A stretch of DNA of 51,437 nucleotides from Bacteroidales bacterium. GTDB taxonomy: Bacteria; Bacteroidota; Bacteroidia; Bacteroidales; UBA932. Position 1 is the first letter of the stretch. Every line of letters begins with the position of its first letter. Position numbers and translations under genes: made by a program. Below the pieces are notes generated by a model, which saw only the letters and a list, made by a program, of their open reading frames with translations, ran no database searches and was not told the origin of the DNA. Positions 26,116-34,353 of the stretch are shown piece by piece. The stretch spans positions 1-51,437 of the forward strand of contig JAFVAU010000015.1 of NCBI GenBank assembly GCA_017480345.1, written 5' to 3'.

Positions 26116-27354
26116 ATGAAAAGATTACTTGCCATCGGCCTGCTGCTTGCGACCGTCATCAGTTGCCGGGACCCCCTTTTCGATTCCCTGCCCCGTTATA
26201 TGAGGGAGCATGGACGGACCTTGCCTTCCTCCGGCGGAACTTCCGGAGGAACGTCTCCGAAAGATTCCACGCTAACGCCCTCACCTGAGGAGCCGCCAGC
26301 CCCGCCGGACCCTTCCGTCTATGTGACCGCCTTCCATTATACGGATACGGAAAACTGGGAGACGGACTCCCTGGGGGCGGCCGAACTGCTCTTTTTCAAG
26401 GACGAAGAGCTTCTGCTGCGCCTTCCGGTGGACACGCCGCCGGACCCGGAGAGGCACCGGATCTGGGACGGGCAGCTATGGACGGATGCCACGGACGGCT
26501 TCGTGACGCGGGTGTTCCGGAACGGAGAGGAAGCGTTCCGTTTTGACGGCCAGGAGCAGCTGCGGGGCTTTCTGGTCAAAAACGGCGAGGTGCATACGCT
26601 AGGACAGCGCCCCGGCCGGGACGGCCTGTGTTACCGGATTAACGGCCGGGAGGTGTTTTCCTCCGCGAAAGGCACTGTGCTGGGCAGCCCCTCGGACCCG
26701 GAATGGGAAAGCGGCGCCCTCACCCCGGACGGAGATGAGGTATATTACACCTACAAGGACGACGGAAACTACTTCGTGATGCAGGGCTCCAAATACCACC
26801 TGGCGGTCTCTGAACGCGGCGCCGACGCCTTCTACGATTTCCGGGTAAAAGACGGCGAGGTGCTCCAAGCCTACCGCAAAGGCAATGTCTACTACCTGAA
26901 AAGCGGAGAAAGGGAGCTGGCCCTCAACGCTTCCGGCAGCCTGGTCATCTCCTGCAAGCTGGTTCCCTTCGGGGCCGATGTGGTCCTCCGGGGCGTCAGC
27001 CGGATTTCCTCCACGGACTTCCTGTTCTGGTATTTCGACACCTCCATCCCCGGCGTCCGTAACCGGATTTCCGGGAAATCGGCCCGAAGCGGGCTGGTCC
27101 TGCAGGAAGACGGCTGGCTGTTTGCCGATGCCGCGGCCGACGGCAGCATCGGCCGCCTCCTGCTCTCCGGGGAAAAGGTCGATATGCCAAAGGGAGAATA
27201 CTACCTGGCTACGCCCCAGTGCCTTTTTTACAAGGACGGGCATTATGCCGCCGCCCTCAGCGGCCGCGCAGGAAGCAAGCCCACGGTGGTCTATGACGGG
27301 AAGGCGCTGGCCTATTCCTTCAACGGTTATTTCACCTCTGTAAAACTGCAATGA
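26116..27354 (+). CDS. Lipoprotein of unknown function
   Basis: 412 residues. MKRLLAIGLLLATVISC is a lipobox signal, cleaved before C17. Residues about 38-68 are a Gly/Ser/Thr then Pro-rich linker. The rest is made of short beta-strand-like units with recurring aromatic-Gly turns (YKDDGNYFV, YRKGNVYYLKSGE, FYKDGHYAAALSG), suggesting a beta-propeller of about 6-7 blades. No catalytic motif or family is recognised. It is probably cell-surface or periplasmic. It ends one base before the yifB start and may be cotranscribed with it; no clear promoter is seen. Confidence 0.7.
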   Translation: MKRLLAIGLLLATVISCRDPLFDSLPRYMREHGRTLPSSGGTSGGTSPKDSTLTPSPEEPPAPPDPSVYVTAFHYTDTENWETDSLGAAELLFFKDEELLLRLPVDTPPDPERHRIWDGQLWTDATDGFVTRVFRNGEEAFRFDGQEQLRGFLVKNGEVHTLGQRPGRDGLCYRINGREVFSSAKGTVLGSPSDPEWESGALTPDGDEVYYTYKDDGNYFVMQGSKYHLAVSERGADAFYDFRVKDGEVLQAYRKGNVYYLKSGERELALNASGSLVISCKLVPFGADVVLRGVSRISSTDFLFWYFDTSIPGVRNRISGKSARSGLVLQEDGWLFADAAADGSIGRLLLSGEKVDMPKGEYYLATPQCLFYKDGHYAAALSGRAGSKPTVVYDGKALAYSFNGYFTSVKLQ

Positions 27355-27355
27355 G

Positions 27356-28915
27356 ATGCTGGTAAACATTCATGGAGCCAAATGCGTGGGCATTGAAGCC
27401 GTGCCCGTGACCATAGAGATTGACATTACCCTGGGGGTGGGCATCCACCTGGGAGGCCTGGCCGATGCCGCCGTGAAGGAAAGCCTCCTGAGGACGGTGA
27501 CGGCCCTGCAGGCCAAGGGCTTCCACGTGCCCGGAAAGAAAATTGTAATCAACCTGGCCCCGGCCGATATGCACAAGCAGGGAAGCGGCTACGACATCCC
27601 CATCGCGCTGGGCATCATTGCGGCCTCCGGGCAGCATCATCTTCCCGAGCTGGAGAACTACCTCATCATGGGAGAATTGGGCCTGGACGGCAGCGTGCGG
27701 GCGGTGAGCGGGGCCCTTCCCATGGTGGAGCTGGCGGCCCGGCAGGGGCTCAAGGGCTGCATCCTGCCGCAGGTGAGCGCCCTGGAAGCCGTGGACTTTA
27801 CGGAGCAGCTGCTGTTTGGGGTGAACACCCTGGACGACGTACTCCGCATCCTGGGCGGCAGCGAGGACGTGTCCGACCTCCTCATCTGGAACAGCGAAGC
27901 CTATGGCCGGGCCCTGCGGGAGCAGGACACGCGCCCCGCCTCCTATATGGATTTTGCCGATATCATCGGCCAGGAGGGGGCCAAACGCGGGGTGGAGATT
28001 GCCTGCGCCGGCGGGCACAACGTACTCATGGTGGGCGCCCCGGGCAGCGGGAAGAGCTCCATCGCCAAGGCCATCGCCGGCATCCTGCCGCCCATGACGC
28101 GGGAAGAGAGCGCCATCACCTCCAAGGTGTATTCCGTGGCCGGACGCTCCGGCGGCGGGGTGGGGCTCATGCGCACGAGGCCCTTCCGGGCGCCGCATAT
28201 ATCGGCCTCCAAAGCGGCCATGCTGGGAGGGGGCAGCGGAGAGAACATCCTGCCCGGGGAGGTGTCCCTGGCAACGGGCGGGGTCCTTTTTGCCGATGAG
28301 TTCTGCGAGGCCCCAAAAAGTACGCTGGAGGCCCTTCGGGGGCCCATGGAAGACCGGCGGGTGACCATCTCCCGGCTCAAGGCCAAGATTGAATATCCGG
28401 CCTCGTTCATGCTGGTGGCGGCCTCCAACCCCTGCCCCTGCGGCTACTACGGGGAAGGCGACCGCTGCACCTGCACGCCCGGCCAGCGCCTGGCCTATCT
28501 CTCCAAGCTCTCCGGCCCCATCATGGACCGGATAGACATCCAGATCTGGGTTCATCCGGTGCAGACCACGGCGCTGGTAAGAGGCGGGAAGGCGGAGCCA
28601 TCGGCCGATATTGCCCGGCGGGTGCTGGCGGCCCGGGAAATCCAGCGGAAGCGGCTGGAGGGGAGCGGCATTTTCACCAATGCGGAAATGTCTTCCAAGC
28701 AGATGGAGCGCTTCTGTCCCTTGAGCGAGGACTGTAAACAACTGCTGGAGAGGCTGATAGACAAGCTGGGGCTGAGCGCCCGGGCCTACACCCGCATCGT
28801 CAAGATTGCCCGCACCATCGCGGACCTCGCAGGCTGCGAAGACATTCTGCCCGAGCACCTGTCCGAAGCCGCCAGCTACCGCTTCCTGGACCGCCGGAAT
28901 ATTCTGGATTTGTAG
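27356..28915 (+). CDS. YifB/ComM-family AAA+ ATPase (Mg-chelatase-like)
   Basis: 519 residues. An N-terminal Lon-protease-like fold (residues 1 to about 165) precedes the AAA+ domain with Walker A GAPGSGKSS (about 224-232) and Walker B VLFADEFCE, then a C-terminal Mg-chelatase-type domain with the cysteines CPCGYYGEGDRCTC. ComM relatives are hexameric helicases that extend recombination branches during natural transformation, but the family also occurs in bacteria not known to be competent. It starts one base after the lipoprotein stop. Confidence 0.92.
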   Translation: MLVNIHGAKCVGIEAVPVTIEIDITLGVGIHLGGLADAAVKESLLRTVTALQAKGFHVPGKKIVINLAPADMHKQGSGYDIPIALGIIAASGQHHLPELENYLIMGELGLDGSVRAVSGALPMVELAARQGLKGCILPQVSALEAVDFTEQLLFGVNTLDDVLRILGGSEDVSDLLIWNSEAYGRALREQDTRPASYMDFADIIGQEGAKRGVEIACAGGHNVLMVGAPGSGKSSIAKAIAGILPPMTREESAITSKVYSVAGRSGGGVGLMRTRPFRAPHISASKAAMLGGGSGENILPGEVSLATGGVLFADEFCEAPKSTLEALRGPMEDRRVTISRLKAKIEYPASFMLVAASNPCPCGYYGEGDRCTCTPGQRLAYLSKLSGPIMDRIDIQIWVHPVQTTALVRGGKAEPSADIARRVLAAREIQRKRLEGSGIFTNAEMSSKQMERFCPLSEDCKQLLERLIDKLGLSARAYTRIVKIARTIADLAGCEDILPEHLSEAASYRFLDRRNILDL

Positions 28916-28916
28916 T

Positions 28917-28926
28917 ATAGTACTAT
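28917..28926. promoter_or_regulatory. Operator-like palindrome before the HicB-like gene
   Basis: ATAGTACTAT, a perfect 10-bp palindrome 6 bases upstream of the -7 box at 28933-28940. HicB proteins repress their own operon through a C-terminal DNA-binding domain, so this is a likely autoregulation site (inference). Confidence 0.35.
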
Positions 28927-28932
28927 TTTTAG

Positions 28933-28940
28933 TATCTTTG
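28933..28940 (+). promoter_or_regulatory. -7 promoter box of the HicB-like gene
   Basis: TATCTTTG, only two bases before ATG 28943; the transcript would start at or inside the start codon. Confidence 0.6.
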
Positions 28941-28942
28941 CC

Positions 28943-29362
28943 ATGTCAACCAAAGAAAAATTGATTGAACGGTTCAAAAAACTGCCGAAAGACTTTACGT
29001 TTGACGAACTTGTTAGCCTGATGACGAAAAATATGGGAAGACTAACTTATAAAGGATACACAGGCTCTGTTGAATATGACGACAGTGTCAATAAGCTTGT
29101 TGGAAAGGTTTTGGGGATGAAACATTCCCTTATCCTCTATGAAGGAGACGCCTTGGATTCTCTCAAGAAGGATTTCGAAGAGGCTGTTGATGACTACATA
29201 GAGGAATGCAACGCCAACAACATTGCACCGGAGAAACCGTTCAGCGGAAAAACCGTTATCCGAATGGGAACGGAACTACACCAGGCAGCTACCCTAAAAG
29301 CGAAGGATTTGGGAATAAGCCTGAACGATTTTATCAAACGAGCAATAGCAGCAGCAGTCTAA
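28943..29362 (+). CDS. HicB-like antitoxin with a HicA N-terminal remnant
   Basis: 139 residues. Residues about 31-139 match the HicB pattern: a degenerate RNase-H-like domain (RLTYKGYTGSVEYDDSVNKL), the linker EKPFSGKTVIRMGTELH, and a ribbon-helix-helix-like end (DLGISLNDFIKRAI). Residues 1-29 (STKEKLIERFKKLPKDFTFD) instead match the start of Bacteroidota HicA toxins, whose catalytic His region is absent. The simplest reading is a deletion that fused the hicA start to hicB, leaving an orphan antitoxin. The gene is more AT-rich than its neighbours. Its stop overlaps the tsaE start by one base. Met31 could be a native hicB start. Confidence 0.7.
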   Translation: MSTKEKLIERFKKLPKDFTFDELVSLMTKNMGRLTYKGYTGSVEYDDSVNKLVGKVLGMKHSLILYEGDALDSLKKDFEEAVDDYIEECNANNIAPEKPFSGKTVIRMGTELHQAATLKAKDLGISLNDFIKRAIAAAV

Positions 29363-29787
29363 TGAAACACTTGATTCAGATAGCCTCGCTCTCAGATTTG
29401 GGGCGGGCGGCAAAAGAGTTCCTGCAGGCCATCGGCAAGCACACGCTGGTGGCGTTCTACGCACCCATGGGGGCCGGAAAAACCACGTTTACCACCGCCC
29501 TGTGCAAGGAGTTGGGGGTACAGGAAGATGCCATCAGCTCCCCCACCTTCGCCATTGTGAACGAATACCGCGGCTATGAAGGCCGGCCCATCTACCACTT
29601 CGATTTCTACCGCATCGAGAATCCGGCAGAAGCGCTGGATATCGGCCTGTACGATTATCTGGATTCCGGGGAGCTGTGCCTCATGGAATGGCCGGAGAAC
29701 ATTGAGTCCCTGCTGCCGGAAGAGACCCTGGAGGTACACATTACCGTACAGCAGAACGGCAGCCGCCTGGTGGAGTGGGAAGACTAA
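29362..29787 (+). CDS. tsaE: tRNA threonylcarbamoyladenosine biosynthesis ATPase TsaE
   Basis: 141 residues. The P-loop ATPase partner of TsaB/TsaD in making t6A37 on ANN-decoding tRNAs. Walker A is APMGAGKTTF; SSPTFAIVNEY and HFDFYRI are family signatures. The frame extends upstream in the HicB-like gene, but ATG 29362, overlapping that gene's stop (TAATG), gives the normal length. Its stop overlaps the stop of convergent anSME in CTAA. Confidence 0.93.
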   Translation: MKHLIQIASLSDLGRAAKEFLQAIGKHTLVAFYAPMGAGKTTFTTALCKELGVQEDAISSPTFAIVNEYRGYEGRPIYHFDFYRIENPAEALDIGLYDYLDSGELCLMEWPENIESLLPEETLEVHITVQQNGSRLVEWED

Positions 29788-31007
29788 GGCCGCATCACTT
29801 CTGCCGGAGCACGCCCCTGTAAAAGGAGCTGCCGCATGCGGTCAAAAACGGGTGCGGCATGGTCGAAGAACATCCGGTATCCCTCACACAAGACATTCAC
29901 GCCCGTCTGCGCATCCCGGTGCTGTGGGCATTCGCCGTGGCAGGCGGGCAAGTACGGACACTGCTGACAGCGCCGCGGAAGCGTAGTCCATTTGCGGTAG
30001 GCGAAGTCCGCCACGGCCGGCTGCGCCATCAACTCCCGGATGGGCGTTTGCAACACGTTTCCCAAGCGATAGCGAGGATACACAAAGTGGTCACAGGCAT
30101 AAAGATCCCCGTTGTGCTCGATGACGGCATTCCCCTGGCAGGTTTTTCCGAAAACGCAGACTCCCTCCCGCTGGCCACACCAGGCCGAGAGGGTGGAATC
30201 GAAGAGCTGGACGAAATATCGGCCCACATCCTGCCGGACCCAGGTATCAAATACGTCACAAACAAATTTTCCGAATCCCGGAGCCGATACCGACCAGAAG
30301 GCCGGTGTGGCGCCCGGTGTGCCCGGTTCCACAATCTGGGGACGCGCTTTGCGACCCCTTAATCTGACAAATTCCACAACGGGAAGAAACTGCATGTAAC
30401 GACTGCCCGTTTCCTTGAGGAATTGATATACCTCCGCCCCCCGGCCCTCGCCGGCCCGGTTCACCGTAGACAAGGTGTTGAATTCCACCCCCTGCTCCCG
30501 CAGCAGTTTGAGACCGGCCATCACCCGGGAAAAAGTGGGGGCGTCGCCCCTGTCCAGGCGGTAGCGGTCATGAATGTCCTGCGGACCGTCCAGGGACAGG
30601 CCCACCAGGAAGTTGTTCTCCCGGAAGAAGCGGGCCCAATGGGCATTGAGCAGCGTCCCGTTGGTCTGGATGGAATTGAAGACCTTTTTTCCGTCGGCAT
30701 ACTTGCGCTGGAACTCCACTGCCTTCCGGAAGAATTCCAGTCCGGTCAGCAGCGGCTCTCCCCCGTGCCAGACAAACTGCACTTCGGGCACATCATTGGC
30801 CCGGATATAGGCCCGGGTCACCTGTTCCAGAACCTCCAGGGTCATCCTGGGCTCTTTTCCGCCATAGAGTTCCGCCTTGTCCAGGTAATAACAATAGGCA
30901 CAGGCTAAGTTGCAGAGCGAGCCGGCCGGTTTCAGCATGATATTGAAGGCCGACGGTCCCGTGAGACGGGCGGCATCTTCCAACGGTATGGCCTGTCCGC
31001 TTCTCAT
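29784..31007 (-). CDS. Anaerobic sulfatase-maturating enzyme (radical SAM)
   Basis: 407 residues. Oxidises the active-site Ser or Cys of sulfatases to formylglycine without oxygen. The radical SAM cluster motif is CNLACAYC (residues about 32-39). SPASM-type auxiliary cluster cysteines lie in the C-terminal third (CVFGKTCQG, CDHF, CQQCPYLPACHGECP, C of NVLCEGY). It overlaps the sulfatase at 31004-32542 by 4 bases, and all three sulfatases in the locus have Ser at the modified position, which is the class this enzyme serves. Confidence 0.93.
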   Translation of the reverse strand: MRSGQAIPLEDAARLTGPSAFNIMLKPAGSLCNLACAYCYYLDKAELYGGKEPRMTLEVLEQVTRAYIRANDVPEVQFVWHGGEPLLTGLEFFRKAVEFQRKYADGKKVFNSIQTNGTLLNAHWARFFRENNFLVGLSLDGPQDIHDRYRLDRGDAPTFSRVMAGLKLLREQGVEFNTLSTVNRAGEGRGAEVYQFLKETGSRYMQFLPVVEFVRLRGRKARPQIVEPGTPGATPAFWSVSAPGFGKFVCDVFDTWVRQDVGRYFVQLFDSTLSAWCGQREGVCVFGKTCQGNAVIEHNGDLYACDHFVYPRYRLGNVLQTPIRELMAQPAVADFAYRKWTTLPRRCQQCPYLPACHGECPQHRDAQTGVNVLCEGYRMFFDHAAPVFDRMRQLLLQGRAPAEVMRP

Positions 31008-32542
31008 TTCCCCTCCCGCTCCCGGCGGATGATTTCCTGCATCCGGGCCACAAGCTCAGGATGCGCCGATGCTACATTCTGGTGCTCGCGCGGGTCTTCG
31101 GAGAGCCGGAACAGCTGGGGGATTGGCTTATAACCCGTTTCGCTGCCCGGAGCCCAGCTATACTGTGCCGGACCATCGCTGGGCTCGACATACTTCCACT
31201 CCCGGGTACGGATGGACAAGGTACGGTTGTTCGCCTGCTCCACCACATAGCGGCGGCCTTCCGAATCGGCCCCCATCCAGGCCTCAAGGGCATTTTCGCT
31301 GTCCGGAGCACAGCCTTTGGGCATGCGTGCATCCAGCAGGGAGGCAAAGGAGGCAAAGAGGTCGATGTGCGAGACCAGCGCTTCAGACAAGCAGCCCACG
31401 GGAACATGCCCGGGCCAGCGGAGAATCGCCGGAACGCGGGCTCCAGCCTCATAGACACCGTATTTGTTGCCCCGGATGCCGCCCGCGGGGTCATGTCCAT
31501 TCAACAGTTCCGCCGCCTGGTCCATGTATCCGTCTTCCAGCACCGGTCCGTTGTCGCTGGTCACAAGAAGGACGGTATCATCGGCCAGGCCCAATTCCTC
31601 CAGTTTCTGCATCACGGCTCCCACGGTCCAGTCAAATTCCGCGATGGCATCTCCCCTGAGGCCCATTCCGCTCTTCCCGCGGAAACGCTCATGTGGAAAA
31701 CGGGGCACATGAACGTCGTTGGTGGCCAGATAGATAAAGAACGGCCGGTCCCGATGGGCCTCCATGAACTGAAGGGCATGTACCGTGATGGAATCCGCAA
31801 TGTTTTCATCTTTCCACAAGGCCCTGCCGCCGCCCTTCATATAGCCGATGCGTCCGATTCCGTTCACGATAGCCTGGTTGTGGCCGATGCCCGGCGTCGG
31901 TTGCAGATTATACAGCAGCTCCGGATGGTCCTTTGCCAGCGGTTCTCCGGGGAAAGGGGCATGATAACTGACCTCGATGGGGGCCGATGGGTCCCAGTCC
32001 GCCACTTGCCCGTTCTCGATGAACACACAGGGCACCCGGTCTCCGGTGGCCGCCATGATATAAGAATAGTCAAAGCCGATATCACCCAGGCCGGAAGGCA
32101 GCGGTGCGTTCCAGTCCTGCTCTCCGCCCTTATCTCCCAGCCCCAGATGCCATTTTCCGAAAGCCGCCGTAGCATATCCGGCGTTCTTGAACAAATCGGC
32201 CAGGGTGTACTGCTCCGGACGGATAATCATGCCGGCATCCCCCACGGCGATATCCGTATCGGGACGGCGCCAGGCGTACTCCCCCGTCAGCAGCGAATAA
32301 CGGGAGGGAGTGGATACCGAAGCCGTTGCATAGGCGTTGGTAAAACGTACGCCCTGGGCCGACAGGGCATCCGTATTGGGCGTCCGGACATTTCGGGCGC
32401 CATAGCAGCTCAGGTCTCCATAGCCCAGGTCATCGGCCAGGATGACAATCACGTTGGGAAGGCGGGGAGCCTCCGGTTTTGGCTGGGTGCAGGACGCGGC
32501 CGCCAAAGCGCCGCCGGCCAGAAGCAGGGATTGGGGTTTCAT
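31004..32542 (-). CDS. Ser-type sulfatase lipoprotein, first of three
   Basis: 512 residues. The lipobox LAAASC gives a surface or periplasmic lipoprotein. The sulfatase signature STPSRYSLLTG has Ser to be converted to formylglycine. Metal-binding ADDLGYGD (near the N terminus) and TSDNGP, plus GKWHLG, complete the active site. It is an S1 (arylsulfatase-type) sulfatase; substrate unknown. The track to a TTG at 32551 adds three codons, but ATG 32542 is preferred and lies 19 bases after the -7 box. It is followed by its maturase in the same operon. Confidence 0.92.
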   Translation of the reverse strand: MKPQSLLLAGGALAAASCTQPKPEAPRLPNVIVILADDLGYGDLSCYGARNVRTPNTDALSAQGVRFTNAYATASVSTPSRYSLLTGEYAWRRPDTDIAVGDAGMIIRPEQYTLADLFKNAGYATAAFGKWHLGLGDKGGEQDWNAPLPSGLGDIGFDYSYIMAATGDRVPCVFIENGQVADWDPSAPIEVSYHAPFPGEPLAKDHPELLYNLQPTPGIGHNQAIVNGIGRIGYMKGGGRALWKDENIADSITVHALQFMEAHRDRPFFIYLATNDVHVPRFPHERFRGKSGMGLRGDAIAEFDWTVGAVMQKLEELGLADDTVLLVTSDNGPVLEDGYMDQAAELLNGHDPAGGIRGNKYGVYEAGARVPAILRWPGHVPVGCLSEALVSHIDLFASFASLLDARMPKGCAPDSENALEAWMGADSEGRRYVVEQANNRTLSIRTREWKYVEPSDGPAQYSWAPGSETGYKPIPQLFRLSEDPREHQNVASAHPELVARMQEIIRREREGK

Positions 32543-32561
32543 CGTCGTCAATTTCTTTCCT

Positions 32562-32569
32562 CAAAGGTA
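32562..32569 (-). promoter_or_regulatory. -7 promoter box of the sulfatase-anSME operon
   Basis: TACCTTTG on the minus strand; divergent from the box at 32591-32598, with 21 bases between them. Confidence 0.65.
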
Positions 32570-32590
32570 GTAAACAAAAAATAAAAAGCC

Positions 32591-32598
32591 TATTTTTG
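32591..32598 (+). promoter_or_regulatory. -7 promoter box of the second sulfatase
   Basis: TATTTTTG, 5 bases before ATG 32604; a leaderless transcript is likely. Confidence 0.6.
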
Positions 32599-32603
32599 TG
32601 ATT

Positions 32604-34193
32604 ATGATGGACAAAAATACTTTGCTTTTAACCCTTTCCGGCGCGGCGCTGGCTGCTTCCTGCTCTTCTGGAAAAGAGGCGGAGAAACGGCTGAATGTGG
32701 TATATATCATGTGCGACGACCATGCGTACCAGACCATCAGCGCGTACGACCGCCGCTTCATGGAAACCCCCAACATAGACCGCCTGGCCGCGGAAGGGGC
32801 CCGTTTCACCAATTCCTTTGTGGCCAATTCCCTGAGCGGACCTTCCCGGGCCTGCATGCTTACGGGCAAACACAGCCACAAGAACGGCTTTACCAACAAC
32901 GAGCACGGCATCTTTGACGGCAGCCAGCAAACACTGCCCAAACTGCTGCAGGCAGGCGGCTACCAAACCGCCATGGTGGGAAAATGGCATCTGGTGAGCG
33001 AGCCCACCGGTTTCGATTACTGGGACATCCTCACCGGCCAGGGAGACTATTACAATCCCGTTTTCATCCGCAACGGCGAGAAACTGGTACGCCGCGGCTA
33101 CTCCACCGACATTACCACCGACGTGGCCTTCGAATGGCTGGAGTCCCGCGACAAGGACAAACCCTTCTGCCTTTTCCTGCATTACAAGGCCCCGCACCGC
33201 AGCTGGATGCCGGACACCCGGGACCTGGGGAAGTTCGATGACAGGGAGTTTCCCCTGCCGGAGACCTTTTATGACGATTATGCCGGACGGAAGGCCGCGG
33301 CGGCACAGGAAATGAGCATCCTGGCCGACATGAACGTCATCTACGATCTCAAGATGGCCGACAGGGAAAACGAAATCCATACCCCGGAAAATCCCCATCT
33401 GGAAACATACGGCCGGAGCCTTTACCGGCAGGACCTCGCAGCCGGAGTGCTGGTGGAAGGACGGATGGATGCGCAGCAGCAGGCCGCCTGGGATGCATAT
33501 TATGACCCGCTCATCGCCCGTTTCAAGGAAGAACGGCTGGCCGGAAAGGCGCTCTACGAGTGGAAATACCAGCGCTACATGCGGGACTACTGCAGCGTCA
33601 TCCTCTCGGTGGACCGCAATGTAGGGCGTGTGTATGAGTATCTACGGGATAATGGACTGTTGGAAAATACGGTCATAGTCTACACTTCGGACCAGGGATT
33701 CTTCATGGGAGAGCACGGGTACTTTGACAAGCGCTATATGTATGAGGAGAGTTTCCGCACGCCCCTGCTGGTCCGCCTGCCGGGAGGGATGAGGGGCGAC
33801 ATCCCGGAAATGGTGCAGAACATAGACTACGCGCCCACCATCCTTGAAATGGCCGGCCTTCCGGTTCCAGAAGACATTCAGGGAGAGAGCTTCCTGCCGC
33901 TGCTGCAGGGAAAGGAGGTGAAGGACTGGCGCCAATCCCTGTATTACCATTATTATGAATACCCGGCCGAACACAGTGTGCGCCGGCATTACGGCGTAAG
34001 GACGGAGCGATACAGCCTCATGCACTTCTACAACGATATGGACGAATGGGAACTCTTTGATCTGCAGGAAGACCCCATGCAATTGAAGAATCTCTATGGA
34101 CAGGAGGGATACGAGTCCATCCAACAGGAACTGCTCACCGAACTGGTGCGCCTGCAACGGGAATATGACGACCCCGCCTTGGCCTTTAATTAA
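32604..34193 (+). CDS. Ser-type sulfatase lipoprotein, second of three
   Basis: 529 residues. The lipobox AALAASC is followed by metal-binding MCDDHAYQ, the signature SGPSRACMLTG (Ser to formylglycine), GKWHL and SDQGFFMGEHGYFDK, the last typical of the S1 group that includes N-sulfoglucosamine and iduronate-type enzymes. A GTG at 32598 falls in the promoter; ATG 32604 or 32607 is the start. It has no ATCGGCC heptamer. It is divergent from sulfatase 1 and upstream of susC, from which it is separated by susC's own promoter. Confidence 0.92.
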   Translation: MMDKNTLLLTLSGAALAASCSSGKEAEKRLNVVYIMCDDHAYQTISAYDRRFMETPNIDRLAAEGARFTNSFVANSLSGPSRACMLTGKHSHKNGFTNNEHGIFDGSQQTLPKLLQAGGYQTAMVGKWHLVSEPTGFDYWDILTGQGDYYNPVFIRNGEKLVRRGYSTDITTDVAFEWLESRDKDKPFCLFLHYKAPHRSWMPDTRDLGKFDDREFPLPETFYDDYAGRKAAAAQEMSILADMNVIYDLKMADRENEIHTPENPHLETYGRSLYRQDLAAGVLVEGRMDAQQQAAWDAYYDPLIARFKEERLAGKALYEWKYQRYMRDYCSVILSVDRNVGRVYEYLRDNGLLENTVIVYTSDQGFFMGEHGYFDKRYMYEESFRTPLLVRLPGGMRGDIPEMVQNIDYAPTILEMAGLPVPEDIQGESFLPLLQGKEVKDWRQSLYYHYYEYPAEHSVRRHYGVRTERYSLMHFYNDMDEWELFDLQEDPMQLKNLYGQEGYESIQQELLTELVRLQREYDDPALAFN

Positions 34194-34289
34194 AAAAGGA
34201 CCCTCTTATTTTAAATGGACACCCCGCCTTTTTTACAACAACCTCCGGTTATTTTTAAAAACCAAGGGTTGTTTATTAAAAATAATTCT

Positions 34290-34297
34290 TATCTTTG
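34290..34297 (+). promoter_or_regulatory. -7 promoter box of the susCD-sulfatase operon
   Basis: TATCTTTG followed by C, with TTG at 34269-34271 as the -33 element; 56 bases before ATG 34354. The 160-base gap after sulfatase 2 has no other gene. Confidence 0.7.
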
Positions 34298-34353
34298 CGA
34301 GTAGAATAATCCTAAACCAAATATATAACACTAACCTTTTTAACCAACACATC

